Positions 52,643-63,600 of a stretch of DNA of 64,000 nucleotides are shown here, one piece after another. Origin of the DNA: DT-111 sp965263225 (GTDB taxonomy: Bacteria > Bacteroidota > Bacteroidia > Chitinophagales > Saprospiraceae); assembly GCA_965263225.1 (NCBI GenBank), contig CBDHHG010000001.1, positions 1,674,001 through 1,738,000 of the forward strand. Direction: 5' to 3'. The notes under the pieces were generated by a model that was not told where the DNA came from, searched no databases, and saw nothing but the letters and a program-made list of their open reading frames with translations. Position 1 is the stretch's first letter; every line of letters begins with the position of its first letter. The position numbers and the translations under genes were made by a program.

Positions 52643-53207
52643 ACAAAGGTTGTGTTTAGAATATGATAATTGGTGAATATTCTACCTGGGAGAAAAACTA
52701 ATACTGAGAAAATTGAAATGGAGGACTTTCGAGTGAGGAGACGAATACCACATTGGTAGTTGCAAGGTATACATTCTAGCTAACACATGCAATTGCTGGG
52801 CAGAAAATAATGCATATTATCTATATATGTTCAGCTTTAATTTTTATTTACATGGTCGAATCCCGGTCGATTTTTATCGAAAAAAAAGGAATAAATCGCT
52901 CTAAACCTACATTTTATCAGCACAAAAGCCACAAAAAATGCACAAAGGTGCGCGCTTTACTGGCACAATTGTTCAAGTTTCGTTTTTGCGAGTGAGAATC
53001 TAAGCTTCTCGCTGCGAAGGATAAGCTATCACACTGAAACCAACGGCCCTTACTACATTGTCTTTTTCACTAAGGACAAGGTTTCGATCAACAGGAAAAT
53101 AGGACTAGCCGCTTTGACGGATGCAATGACTACCTCACCCTTTTTGATCGGAGGACCTCTCCATTAGCTTGCGGAGACAGCCGTACTAGGCCGCTAAAAA
53201 CCAAAGA
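52643..53207. other. 565-base intergenic region
   Basis: No gene or RNA recognised. Short frames (for example 52810-52995) lack any family or composition support. Confidence 0.4.
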
Positions 53208-54596
53208 ATGATGAACGGAACAAATTGGAAAAAAGTAGAAGCTTTTGCGCTAGACACTCCAACGGATAACTATGGCTTTAGTACCCGTCTAGCTGATGAA
53301 AACGATTGGTCCATTAACTTTACCAAACGAGCCATCCGAGAATATAAGAAATTCATGTTCCTGGCAGCTACGGCAAGCCAGATGGTATCTCCTTCTGAGG
53401 TAGTCGATATAGTATGGCACCAACATTTAATATTCACCAACTCCTATCAAGACTTCGCGAAAGTCCTGGGAAAACGAATAGAGCACATACCCTCCACTCA
53501 CAACCCCGAAGAAAGAGAGACATTTGAGTTTGCCAGAGAACGCACAAAACAACTCTACAATGAACACTTCGGTGAGCAACCTGAAGATATCTGGAGGTAC
53601 AAATCCTTGGCACATCAATTACAAGCAGTAGTTGGACCTACGCCCAAAATGAACAAGCAGAATAGCCTGGGATTGGTATTCCTGATCTTTTCCTTATTGT
53701 TTTACCCAATGTTTTTACTCTACAAGCCAGTCTTATTGCAGATTGGCAACCCGCATTTCTTAATGATTTATTTAGCCCTAGTGATAGTGGCCCTAGTCTT
53801 GTTGGAGCTATCAAGCACCATTAGATTACAAGCCTACGCTAAGTTCTTGTATAAAACAGATATTCTGAAAGACTTACACCCCTTTGAGGTAATCTACATG
53901 CAGAAGGCCAAATTTGGACATATCATCCATGGTATTTTGGATAGCTTGGTAGAGAAGAAGTATATCAATATAGGCGTTACTTACAAGCTAATGCTACAAG
54001 ATGAAGACCAGTCTTTCCAGGATCCTTTCAAACAAAATGTTTACGACAGTATTAAGCGGCATAAGTCTGTACACTACCCTGAGTTGTTGAATGAATTAAG
54101 GAATAAGCCGATGTTTTCCCGCATCGTATCATTTTGCGACAAGTTAAAAGACAAACTGCAGCTTACAGGCCCTTTTCTAGCTCTCTACAGACTGCGTTGG
54201 ACCGTATTTCTATTCTTACTAACACCGGGATTAGCACGACTAACACTAGGGTTGATGAATGGGAAGCCGGTAACCTACCTCATCTTGACCTTAACCATAC
54301 TCTTAGTCTACTTCGTAGCATCGAGTATTTGGTTTGATAAGCTATTATTTAGGCAATGCATACCCAACCTATATAGGAACGAACTCGGGCAGCAGGAAAA
54401 GTCAAAGCATACGCATTGGAATTACTTCCTTTATGGTGATCAGGCACTGATGGTATCCATGATTCCCTTAGTCACTTATACAGATAAGAACGCGAATAAA
54501 GCCCATATGGTAAGTTGTGGGACCAGTTGCGGAGGCGGCTGCGGCAGTGGATGTGGAGGAGGTTGTGGGGGCGGCTGCGGGGGATGTGGGGGGTAA
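53208..54596 (+). CDS. Membrane protein with GRDP-like head and Gly/Cys tail
   Basis: A 462-residue protein. The N-terminal 140 residues resemble the glycine-rich-domain-protein family (EYKKFMFLAATASQMVSPSE, VVDIVWHQHLIFTNSYQDFA). Two helix pairs follow (about 150-205 and 340-375) with a TIGR04222-like middle part (RLQAYAKFLYKTDILKDLHP, KYINIGVTYKLML). The last 32 residues are Cys and Gly only in patterns such as CGTSCGGGCGSGC (12-residue scale repeats of GCGGG). TIGR04222 proteins usually end in a Gly/Ser/Cys-rich tail. Function unknown; the WHQHL motif may be structural. Confidence 0.75.
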   Translation: MMNGTNWKKVEAFALDTPTDNYGFSTRLADENDWSINFTKRAIREYKKFMFLAATASQMVSPSEVVDIVWHQHLIFTNSYQDFAKVLGKRIEHIPSTHNPEERETFEFARERTKQLYNEHFGEQPEDIWRYKSLAHQLQAVVGPTPKMNKQNSLGLVFLIFSLLFYPMFLLYKPVLLQIGNPHFLMIYLALVIVALVLLELSSTIRLQAYAKFLYKTDILKDLHPFEVIYMQKAKFGHIIHGILDSLVEKKYINIGVTYKLMLQDEDQSFQDPFKQNVYDSIKRHKSVHYPELLNELRNKPMFSRIVSFCDKLKDKLQLTGPFLALYRLRWTVFLFLLTPGLARLTLGLMNGKPVTYLILTLTILLVYFVASSIWFDKLLFRQCIPNLYRNELGQQEKSKHTHWNYFLYGDQALMVSMIPLVTYTDKNANKAHMVSCGTSCGGGCGSGCGGGCGGGCGGCGG

Positions 54597-54660
54597 ACCC
54601 ACTGTCATCAAGCTCAATACAAATAGTTAATAAGTAAGGATGTATAAAAAGTTTTCGAAG

Positions 54661-54690
54661 GCTACTCCGTCTCCCGGGGTAGCTCTTTTT
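54661..54690 (+). terminator. Terminator after the Gly/Cys-tail gene
   Basis: GCTAC (54661-54665) pairs with GTAGC (54679-54683) with inner C/G pairs, followed by CTTTTT. Confidence 0.65.
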
Positions 54691-54773
54691 ATATGTATAC
54701 TACTGGTAATTAGTCTAATACCTTAAGATTATCACAACAATCTTTTATTCCCTTTTTAGTATCTTACGACCCC

Positions 54774-55838
54774 ATGATACTACGGCTTACACGACTGTTT
54801 CTGATCTTCATAGGTCTGCTTTTTGCCAGCAGCGGCTACAGCAAATATCGGATTGAAGGTAAGATCAATTTAGGTGAGGAGTGGCAACCTAAGGTATTTA
54901 TGGCAATGGTCGAAAAACTCTCCGACTATTACCGAGCTAGCCCTGATCTAATTGTAGATATGGCAGTAGTAGAAAAGGATGGTTCCTTTGTTCTGGAAGG
55001 TAAACAGCTACCGGAGCAGAATCGTTTCTATCGGCTGTATCTGATGAAAGAACAGAATACCGACTATGATGCCTGCCTGTATGTGGGTGGAGATGATCAT
55101 AATTTTATTCATCTCATCCTCAATAATCAATCAGAACTAGAGATTATAGCCGACAGTAGCTACTATTCCCCTTTTGGCAACTACCAAGTCAAAGGCTCAA
55201 CCGATAACCAACTGATGAGAGAATTGGCGCGGATGGTCTACCCAAGCTTTTACTTTTACCAAATTCGATTCCCCAGTGTACTAAAGCTCACAGAAGAAAG
55301 GTTGTTCCACGACCTGAAGCTGTTCACAGATACCTGCTCAAGTGATATGGCTGCCCTAGCAGCCATGGCCAATATCGATATGGAGGCTTACTATGAGGAA
55401 GACCCCGCTTTTTTCAAAAGTTTTGGCAAACGGCTAGAGCAGGTGCTCCCCGGAGATGTTTATACGGAGAATTTCCAGCGAAAGCTCCATTACTTCGAGC
55501 CCCCTGTAATGGTAAAGATACCTGACTGGATCGTCGCCGTATTAGTGTTGCAGAGTTTGCTAATTTGCTTACTCCTACTGCGCTTACTACAACTTAAAAA
55601 GTCTCCCCAGGCGGTACCTATAATGGCATCCACCAATCCTGCCCCTCTGGAAAAACTTACAGCTAAGGAACAGGAAATTCTCGATCTGATCTTGGCGGGT
55701 AAATCCAATAAGGAAATAGCAAACAGCCTATTTATTGAAGTAAGTACGGTCAAAACACACATCAATAAGATCTATGGCAAACTTGATGTGAAATCTCGCA
55801 GGGAAGTCATGAGTCTAAAACAACTTACCACGGACTAG
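54774..55838 (+). CDS. Membrane-anchored LuxR-type (GerE) protein
   Basis: A 354-residue protein with an unusual order for a transcription factor: signal peptide (MILRLTRLFLIFIGLLFASS), a periplasmic beta domain (20-250; YRIEGKINLGEEWQPKVFMA, resembling DUF4369-type domains), one membrane helix (WIVAVLVLQSLLICLLLLRL, about 258-277), then a cytosolic LuxR HTH (about 290-350; LTAKEQEILDLILAGKSNKE, IANSLFIEVSTVKTHINKIY). It should bind DNA from the membrane and report a periplasmic signal. The preceding gene is separated by a terminator. Confidence 0.85.
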   Translation: MILRLTRLFLIFIGLLFASSGYSKYRIEGKINLGEEWQPKVFMAMVEKLSDYYRASPDLIVDMAVVEKDGSFVLEGKQLPEQNRFYRLYLMKEQNTDYDACLYVGGDDHNFIHLILNNQSELEIIADSSYYSPFGNYQVKGSTDNQLMRELARMVYPSFYFYQIRFPSVLKLTEERLFHDLKLFTDTCSSDMAALAAMANIDMEAYYEEDPAFFKSFGKRLEQVLPGDVYTENFQRKLHYFEPPVMVKIPDWIVAVLVLQSLLICLLLLRLLQLKKSPQAVPIMASTNPAPLEKLTAKEQEILDLILAGKSNKEIANSLFIEVSTVKTHINKIYGKLDVKSRREVMSLKQLTTD

Positions 55839-55909
55839 CCTATTCTATTCTGCTCACATTAGCTACTGCAAAAAATGAACGTTGGTTAAGAAATATTACA
55901 GGTCCGTAT

Positions 55910-56500
55910 CTAATTCTTATCCATTTTTCCTTGCGCGTAAGCATACGAGCGCCCCAGAATAACTTTAGCCACTTCCAATTCTTCCTGGGATCTAGGCGCG
56001 TACATCATGATAATATTAGGCGGTAGAAATCCCCTCTTGATTAGAGGATGCCATTCTCCCCATCCTTTATCAATAATGATCGCTGCATCTTCTTTTGAAA
56101 GCCCCAGATGCATGCTATGATCAGGATGAGGATGAAAATGTGCGAACTCTGTCCCGATCATAAAGGCATTGCAACTGTCGCAAGTATGCCCAACTTTCAT
56201 ACACATCGCCACTGCTCCGGGTACAGAAATGGCGCTAGGTCTCTTTTCTATGTGGAGTAAAGAAAAGGCCCAATCTTTTAATTCTTGGATATAGGACAAG
56301 TCTCCAGGCTGCTGGTTTAGTTGTGTATGAGGATTGGTATTGGTCGTTAAAGGGCGATCTCCATGTCTAGTAGGGAGCTTATCTAATGTGACTTGAGTAT
56401 CCATAATACTTTCATTCTTTCTATGATACAATACGGAAGAGCAGGCAATTACGAAAGCTAGTGCCATGGCCAATACTTCAATGATCTTTGTAGCTCTCAT
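55910..56500 (-). CDS. Exported DUF5519 (luciferase-like) protein
   Basis: A 196-residue protein with an N-terminal hydrophobic segment (MRATKIIEVLAMALAFVIAC, Cys20 a possible lipid site) and a DUF5519 domain: PSAISVPGAVAMCMKVGHTC, EFAHFHPHPDHSMHLGLSKE, DKGWGEWHPLIKRGFLPPNI, then MMYAPRSQEELEVAKVIL. The family is named after luciferase only by distant annotation. The His-rich HFHPHPDHSMH may bind metal. Start at ATG 56500, eight codons after another Met. It heads away from the Crp/Fnr gene on the same strand. Confidence 0.75.
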   Translation of the reverse strand: MRATKIIEVLAMALAFVIACSSVLYHRKNESIMDTQVTLDKLPTRHGDRPLTTNTNPHTQLNQQPGDLSYIQELKDWAFSLLHIEKRPSAISVPGAVAMCMKVGHTCDSCNAFMIGTEFAHFHPHPDHSMHLGLSKEDAAIIIDKGWGEWHPLIKRGFLPPNIIMMYAPRSQEELEVAKVILGRSYAYAQGKMDKN

Positions 56501-56569
56501 AGGACTCTGTCTTTGTTTCAGCAAAGATCAACTACTCAACCTGCAAAAAAATCAAGGTACTTTAAGAAA

Positions 56570-57142
56570 TCATCTATTTCTCTTACCGCGTATCATACTC
56601 AAGAATTCCGGCGTAATACCAAGATAACTGGCAATGTGTTTTTGTGGAATGCGTTGCGCTACATTCGGATACTCCTGCAAAAAATAATTATACCGTTCCT
56701 CTCCTGTAAAAGACAAGTTCTGCACAATCCTATTTTGCTGAGAAAACATTTTATTGCGAAAGAGTACTCTGGTATAGCTCACAAACTCAGGAACTTCTTT
56801 AATCAAAAAATCCCAATTGATTTGATTTATAGCTAGCACAAGGGTGTCTTCCAAGGCTTGAATATTACAGATAGCAGGTGTTCTATTGATAAAGCTCTGC
56901 AAATCTCCAGACCACCAATTCTCGATCGAAAATGAAATATTATGCTCTACTCCATTAAAGTCGGTGACATAGGTTCTCACACATCCTTGCAAAGTAAAGA
57001 ACAACTCACCGGAGTAGTTTTCAAAATAAAGTAAGTGTTCTTTTTTCGAAAACCGCTTCTCAACTACCTTGCTCAAAACGACCGCTAAGTTATCATCCGA
57101 AATGGACAGAGTAGCTTGAATATGTTGAATGAATCTTTCCAT
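56570..57142 (-). CDS. Crp/Fnr-family regulator
   Basis: A 190-residue regulator with a cNMP-binding-like beta roll (KKEHLLYFENYSGELFFTLQ, GCVRTYVTDFNGVEHNISFS) and a C-terminal HTH (RIPQKHIASYLGITPEFLSM). The phosphate-binding cassette of CRP is not conserved, as in many Bacteroidota members. Target unknown; the adjacent DUF5519 gene lies downstream on the same strand. Confidence 0.87.
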   Translation of the reverse strand: MERFIQHIQATLSISDDNLAVVLSKVVEKRFSKKEHLLYFENYSGELFFTLQGCVRTYVTDFNGVEHNISFSIENWWSGDLQSFINRTPAICNIQALEDTLVLAINQINWDFLIKEVPEFVSYTRVLFRNKMFSQQNRIVQNLSFTGEERYNYFLQEYPNVAQRIPQKHIASYLGITPEFLSMIRGKRNR

Positions 57143-57188
57143 CTGTTATATACTACCAGTCCCGTATTTTGTCATCCTGTTTCTCAAA

Positions 57189-57974
57189 CTATGGCAATAT
57201 TAGAGCTAATTGCCTTTTAAAGATGGGGTTAAACAGGGCCCCTCTATGTCCTTCTCCTTGCAACGTAATTAGCTTGTTTCCTTGTTGGTTCAGTCGTAGC
57301 AAGCCTTCTGAGGAGTCATACGGGATAACCTGATCCTCTGTACCGTGAAACAGCGTAATTGGCTGCTCAATCTGGTCGATCCAATCCTCACTTTTCAGTG
57401 GGTACTTCACTAAAAAATTAGGGATAAAGGGAGCCCATCGATTTTTTAAGTTTACCATACTGAGGTAGGGGGCCACCAGTACCAATTGCTGAGGATTATT
57501 GTGTGCAGTCAAATACGTTGCCATGCCCGTGCCTAACGAATACCCTAAAACAATGATCTGAGACTCGCTATAGTGTTGCTTAAGATAAGCATAGACCTTT
57601 TGTATATCTGCATGCATCTGTTCTTCGCTATAAATGGCTCCATCACTTTTACCATACCCTCTGTAATCCGGCATAAAAATGTCGTAGCCATGCCCTTGCA
57701 TGCCCCGGGTTTGTCGGAGACAGCGACGATTTGAACCTCTATTGCCATGCAGATACAAGATTACGCCTTTCGAACGGGCTTCTCGTATCCATAATGCATT
57801 GATAGACAATTCCCCTTCTACTGGAATTTCTACTTCCATTCCAGTCCGAAAATGATGGTCTTCCGGCAAGGGTTGCGGGCGAAAAATGATAAGGTCCTGA
57901 AAAAAATACAAGCCCACGCAAGCTAGCAGATATACCACCCCAGTGAACCAGCCAAATCTTTTTAATGCCTTCAT
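57189..57974 (-). CDS. Alpha/beta hydrolase with N-terminal membrane anchor
   Basis: A 261-residue hydrolase of the BEM46/ABHD13 type: anchor helix (WFTGVVYLLACVGLYFF), VILYLHGNRGSNRR oxyanion region, DYRGYGKSDG, nucleophile Ser146 in VLGYSLGTGMA, Asp214 in LFHGTEDQVIPYD and His243 in GEGHRGAL. Substrate unknown; the active site faces the periplasm if the anchor is uncleaved. Confidence 0.9.
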   Translation of the reverse strand: MKALKRFGWFTGVVYLLACVGLYFFQDLIIFRPQPLPEDHHFRTGMEVEIPVEGELSINALWIREARSKGVILYLHGNRGSNRRCLRQTRGMQGHGYDIFMPDYRGYGKSDGAIYSEEQMHADIQKVYAYLKQHYSESQIIVLGYSLGTGMATYLTAHNNPQQLVLVAPYLSMVNLKNRWAPFIPNFLVKYPLKSEDWIDQIEQPITLFHGTEDQVIPYDSSEGLLRLNQQGNKLITLQGEGHRGALFNPIFKRQLALILP

Positions 57975-58420
57975 AGCTTACATTTTAATGGCACGGAGAG
58001 AGTCAACAACCTGTGAATGTATTTGTTAATAAAATTTAAAAGCAGCTCAAAATTGCGAAAAGATCTGTATAAAATTCGCAAATTTGCGCGGCAAAGATAG
58101 GTTTGAGAGAGAACTTTAGTCTTTCTCGCACAAATAGTTACAAATTAACCCAGAGGTAAACTTGCATAATCTACCTCCTTCTCTATTACAACATAGGTCG
58201 CTACCTCAACACTGGTTTGTGTCGTGGTTTCTCCTCTAGCAACAATAAGGACTACATTGAGTTTTGGTGAACAACATCTTGGTGTGCCAATTCGGCCATA
58301 ATTCCGCACACCTAGTAGCAGAGTTGTGCTGCCATCATGTGTTCGAATAGCAAACTTGCGGAACAACGCAATTGAGATCAGATAATGCTAATTAATCATA
58401 ACCAATTGACTTAACACCTT
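57975..58420. other. Intergenic region with one doubtful ORF
   Basis: A 73-codon minus-strand frame (58145-58366, LLLGVRNYGRIGTPRCCSPK) has plausible composition but no family. Otherwise nothing is seen. Confidence 0.35.
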
Positions 58421-60649
58421 ATGTCCTACCGATCACCTGTTCTATTTTTTGTATTGTTACTGGGCATTATCCAGCTCCATGCCAATGGAGGGAATGGAGG
58501 AGAAGTGCCAAGTATGAGTATAAAGCGTACGAGTGCCCCCATTTTCTTAGATGGCGCCCTTGATGAAGCGGCATGGTTTGCGGGGCAGCCTGCAAAAGAT
58601 TTCTGGGAGAACTTCCCGACCGACTCTACGCTTTCTCCCGTGCAGACTGAAATATACATGACTTTTGATGATCAAAACTTGTACATCGCAGCCAAGTGTT
58701 ATTCTATTGGCGAAGATTATATCATCACTTCCCTACGACGGGATTTCAGAGCGGGAGGAAACGACAATATTACTTTTCTGATAGACCCATTCAATGACCG
58801 TACCAATGCCTTCGTGTTCGGTATGAATCCTTACGGAGTAATGCGAGAAGCACTCATTTCCAACGGTGGGAATGAGCGGGAAGACTTCGATGAGTCCTGG
58901 GACAATCGTTGGAATGGCGTTTCTAAAATATATGATGGTTATTGGATCTGTGAATTAGCTATTCCCTTCAGCACCCTACGCTTCAAGGAGGGATTGCGGG
59001 AATGGAAATTCAATAGCTACCGCTTCGACACACAGAGCAATACGCGTTCCAGTTGGCATAGAATCCCCCAAAATCAGATCATTATGAATCTGGCCTACAT
59101 GGGCGATATGATATTCGAAGAGCCACCCAAAAAATCAGGGCCTAGTATTTCCGTCATTCCATATGTTACTGGTGGTTTAAGTAAAGACTTTGAAGAGGAA
59201 ACACCTTCCGCCGATCAATTCAATTTTGGGGGGGATGCAAAAATCACGGTCACGCCCAGCCTCAATCTCGATCTAACGATCAACCCGGATTTCTCTCAGG
59301 TGGAGGTGGATCGGCAGGTGGTGAACCTCGATCGCTTTGAGATATTCTTTCCAGAACGGCGACAGTTCTTTTTGGAAAATGCCGACCTTTTCGGACGATT
59401 TGGGGAAGAAAGAATCAATCCCTTCTTTTCGCGACGAATTGGTTCGGCCCGAGTCACCTACCTCGATGAAGACGGGGATGAGACTAGTACCAATATCCAA
59501 AACCCAATCCTGTATGGGGCTCGTTTGAGTGGTAAAGCCGATGAAAATTGGCGGGTGGGTTTATTGAATATGCAGACGGCTCAAGAAGAAGAATTTGAGC
59601 TTCCCTCTTATAATTTCACAGTGGCTGCCGTACAGCGCAAGGTATCCAGCCGTTCCAACATCGGGATGATCTTTGTCAACAAACAGGCCTTAACTAAGGA
59701 ATACAATAAAGATTACTATGATGAGTATAATCGGGTAATTGGTCTCGATTATAACTTGGCTTCCAATGACAATTCCTGGACTGGTAAGGCATTCTATCAC
59801 CAAGCTATCACCCAAGATGACGAGGCAGAAAACAAGTTTTCTACAGGAGCACGCTTGCAGTATCTGAAACGAGATTTTAGCGTCACCTGGCGCCATGCCT
59901 ATGTGGGAGAAGGGTTCGACGCACAAGTAGGCTTTATCCGTCGAAAAGATTACTTCCGTGTCGCCCCTGAATTCCGTTGGTTTTTTTACCCAAAAAACGG
60001 AAAACTCAATCGCCATGGTCCCGGCCTTCAAGTGGAAACCCTTTGGAATCCTGGTTTTGGCCGCTCAGATCATCAATACGAAGCTTTTTGGGATTTTAGT
60101 TTCACTAACAATGCCAGAATGCGCTGGAGTATCCAAAACGATTATACCTATTTGTTCAGTGATTTTGACCCTTCTCGTTCAGATGCTGAGCCATTATTAG
60201 GGGATCAAGGCTACAACTATACTAGCCTGCGGTTTTTCTACTCCTCGGATGCCAGGAAGAAACTCAATTTCTTTGTTAGAGGAAATGCAGGGCAATTCTT
60301 TAGTGGCTATAGCTATCAAGCTGGAGGAAGGCTTACCTATCGCTATCAGCCTTTTGGCCAGATTGCGATGGATTTCACTTATACCTATCTAGATTTACCT
60401 ACGGTAAAGAAAAACCTGGTGCTCGTAGGTCCTAGAATTGACATCACTTTCAGCAAAGATGTATTCCTGACCACATTCATCCAGTACAATAGTCAGGTAG
60501 ACAACGTCAATATTAATACACGATTTCAGTGGAGATTTGCACCGGTTTCTGATTTCTTCTTAGTCTACACAGACAATTATATCTCAGATAATTTTACGGT
60601 GAAGAATAGAGCAGTAGTAGCAAAATTGACTTATTGGCTTAACCTTTAG
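58421..60649 (+). CDS. DUF5916 outer-membrane protein with CBM9-like domain
   Basis: A 742-residue exported protein: signal peptide (SPVLFFVLLLGIIQLHANG), a carbohydrate-binding-9-like domain (PIFLDGALDEAAWFAGQPAK, PVQTEIYMTFDDQNLYIAAK, FNDRTNAFVFGMNPYGVMRE), then a DUF5916 beta barrel (LNLDLTINPDFSQVEVDRQV, FFPERRQFFLENADLF, and the closing NRAVVAKLTYWLNL). The family is common in Bacteroidota and has no settled role. Its 3' end overlaps the next, convergent gene by 11 bases. Confidence 0.9.
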   Translation: MSYRSPVLFFVLLLGIIQLHANGGNGGEVPSMSIKRTSAPIFLDGALDEAAWFAGQPAKDFWENFPTDSTLSPVQTEIYMTFDDQNLYIAAKCYSIGEDYIITSLRRDFRAGGNDNITFLIDPFNDRTNAFVFGMNPYGVMREALISNGGNEREDFDESWDNRWNGVSKIYDGYWICELAIPFSTLRFKEGLREWKFNSYRFDTQSNTRSSWHRIPQNQIIMNLAYMGDMIFEEPPKKSGPSISVIPYVTGGLSKDFEEETPSADQFNFGGDAKITVTPSLNLDLTINPDFSQVEVDRQVVNLDRFEIFFPERRQFFLENADLFGRFGEERINPFFSRRIGSARVTYLDEDGDETSTNIQNPILYGARLSGKADENWRVGLLNMQTAQEEEFELPSYNFTVAAVQRKVSSRSNIGMIFVNKQALTKEYNKDYYDEYNRVIGLDYNLASNDNSWTGKAFYHQAITQDDEAENKFSTGARLQYLKRDFSVTWRHAYVGEGFDAQVGFIRRKDYFRVAPEFRWFFYPKNGKLNRHGPGLQVETLWNPGFGRSDHQYEAFWDFSFTNNARMRWSIQNDYTYLFSDFDPSRSDAEPLLGDQGYNYTSLRFFYSSDARKKLNFFVRGNAGQFFSGYSYQAGGRLTYRYQPFGQIAMDFTYTYLDLPTVKKNLVLVGPRIDITFSKDVFLTTFIQYNSQVDNVNINTRFQWRFAPVSDFFLVYTDNYISDNFTVKNRAVVAKLTYWLNL

Positions 60650-63600
60650 CCTTCTTTAATTTTTCCAGTCGTTCCCTGAAGATGTATTTGGGCGTGCGTT
60701 TATAAAGCTCTTCGTACAAAGTCAGTGCTTTTTCGTATGCTTTGGCATCTTCAGGAACAATGTGCCACATCTGAAAGTAGCCATAGGCCAAAAGATTTTT
60801 TTCCTCTGTAGAAAATATGGCTTCATTGAGCATCTGCTGTGCCTCGCTTATCTTATCATTTGAAGCATAACACAGGGCTTCTAATACTTTAGCCTCAAAA
60901 AGAAGTTCCGGATTCCCCAATTCCTCCGCGATGATTAAAGCTTCCTTGGAAACCTCCGCCAAGGCTTCAAGATCTCCCATATCAATATACACCGCTCCCA
61001 ACTCAACTAGACTTGCCCCTAAAACAAGACGGTTCTTGATGTTACGCGCGATGGAGATAGCGCGTTGGTAATAGTGCTTCGAGCGTTCATACTGCTTAGT
61101 GAAATAGAAGACATCACCAAGTGTATTAACGGCTTTTGCAATGCCCTTTTGATAGCCCAATTCCTCACACAGCATGAGGTTTTTCTGTAGGTATTCGATG
61201 GCTTTATGAAAGTCTCCTTTTACATTATGGAGTTCTCCTATTAGCCCCAAGGCAATAGCGGTCCCTTGTTTATCTCCCAACTCTTCTACCAAGCGGAGGT
61301 CTTCCAAAAAGCATTCCATCGCCTTTTCGTAATCTCCCTGGTGCTCATAGACCGTCCCCATGCTACCGATAGCAATGGCCTTTAATTGCTTATTGCCCAG
61401 CTCTTGACTAAGGGCTAATCCTTGTTCGAAGCAGTCGAGCGCTTCTTCGTAATCTCCCTTTTCCAAGTACACAATGCCTAGATTGGTATACAAGGAGGCC
61501 ATTCCTTGTTTATCTGACAAGCGTTTACTCACCCGTAATTGGGAGCGCTGTACGGCAATAGCTTCCTGGTAATTCCCCAGATTCATGTGGGTTAAGCCCA
61601 GGTTGGAGGCAATTTGGGCACTTCCAGCCGTACCTCGGGTTGCCACACCAATCATGATACTCTGCTCGAAGTATTGCTTGGCTTCTTCGTATTGACCTTG
61701 TCGGAAGTACAAATTTCCTAAATCAGCGTTGACTCTAGCTATTCCTACGCGGTCATCTACAGAATCAAACAAACCCGCTGCTATTTGTAGGTAGTTCATG
61801 GCCTTGCTGTACTCTCCTTTCAGCATCAGCAGATGTGCAAGGTGATTATTCGTTTGACCAATCAGTAAAACATCCCTCGACTTTTTAGCTAAATCAAGGG
61901 CTATTTCATAGGCTCGTTGACATTCCTCCCATTCCCCAATTAACTCCAACACCTTACCCTTCTTCAAATGCGTTTTGATCTCATCCGCACCTTCATTCTT
62001 ACTTCCAAGCTTGTTGAGCAATTGATCGTAATACTCCAGGGCGCGCTGGTTTTGATAATTTCTCCGAGAATAATCCGCCGCTTTGCGCAAGTACTCACAA
62101 GTCTTATCAAAAACGCCAGCTTGTTCGTAATGAAAAGCCAAGTCCACATATCGCCCTTCAATGTTATCGGCATAAATCCGCTCGATAGCCTCGGCAATCA
62201 GTTGATGCAACTGTTGAAGGCGGGTCCGGAGCTGCATGCTGTAAACCGCTTCCCGTAGCAAAGAATGCCGGAAAATATACCGAAGTTCATTTGTGGCTAG
62301 CCAGATTTGCCCCTGTTCAGCTGTCTTTACCTGTTCTCGCAATAAGGCAGAAGAGTTGCCGTCAAAATCAGCAAAACCTTCTTGTACCTTCATCACTTCC
62401 GACAAAACCGGGTATTCAAATTCTCGGCCGATCACTGCCGCCGCCTTCACCGTTTCTCGTACTAATTTGGATAATCTGTCGATTCTAGCAGTCAATACGG
62501 CATTGATGGAATGAGAAAGTTTTACATTTTGATCCTTGATATTCCAGACCCCATCTTTCTTATCCAAGAGATTACTCTCGGCAAAGTACTTGAGCATCTG
62601 TTCCAGATAGAAAGGATTACCATTAGTGGTACGCCCCAACAATTCAAAAAACTCCTCTGAAATCTCAGCGCCCAAACTACTTTCTGCGAACTGCCGAACG
62701 GCTTCTTCCTGTAGAAACTTCAAATCTATTTCCATCAGAGGAAGATCGAGTTCCTTCAATAGATCTTCGTCTACCAAATTGGGCTTGGTACCATCATCCA
62801 AATAGCGAGAGGTAGTCAATATCCAAATGGGATGATGACCAATTCGACGGATCAGTTCGTGTAAAAGTTCTTTAGAACTGTCATCCATCCAATGTCCGTC
62901 CTCTATTTCGATCACCATAGGGCGAGATAATGCCTCTGCTTCAAAGACACTGATGATAGCCGTTAGCGTATTTTCATAGCGCCCCTTGGCATCCAGGTAA
63001 TCCCATAGCGAATCGGGATAGAATATACCCAAATGTGCCGCAAGTACTGTTTTGGTGCGTTCCAATTCTGCCAGTACGAGCGGTGCACGAGCGGCAGGAA
63101 GGACTTTTAGCGTAGCCAATAATTCTGAAAAAACACTTTCAAAGCTTTCTTGATTGATGGCTGAAGTGTTATTCTGTAACTGCCGAAAATAGTTCTTCAG
63201 GAAATATATAAAAGGGTTGAATGGTTTCCGCAGGATTTGATCTGATTGGCAAATAAACCATTTAATATTGAAGCGTTCCTCTAACTCATTCCCCACCTCA
63301 TAAATTAGCCTACTTTTCCCAATACCTGCCTCGCCAAAAACATGGGTCACTCCCGTGGCATGCCCTTCCTGCAAGGGTTTGGAAAAGTTCATCAATTGCT
63401 CTAGCTCCGTTTGGCGAGCCACCAAATGGCTATCGTAGTCAGGGCTAAGATCAAACTCTCGGTCGATGAGTTTGAAAGTAGGAATATTCCCTTTTATTCC
63501 CTTGTATTTGATATCTCCTTTATGGAAAAATTTGAAGTGTGGGTTTTTCCGAATTTCCTCATCGACTAAAATCTCTCCCCAATCGGCATAGGCCATCAGA

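Noticed and set aside
52810..52995. 61-residue frame MHIIYICSALIF...
   Set aside because: Hydrophobic start but low-complexity Lys/Ser remainder and no context; not enough to call a gene.
58145..58366. 73-residue minus-strand frame before the DUF5916 gene
   Set aside because: Composition is passable, but no homology, start context or promoter supports it.
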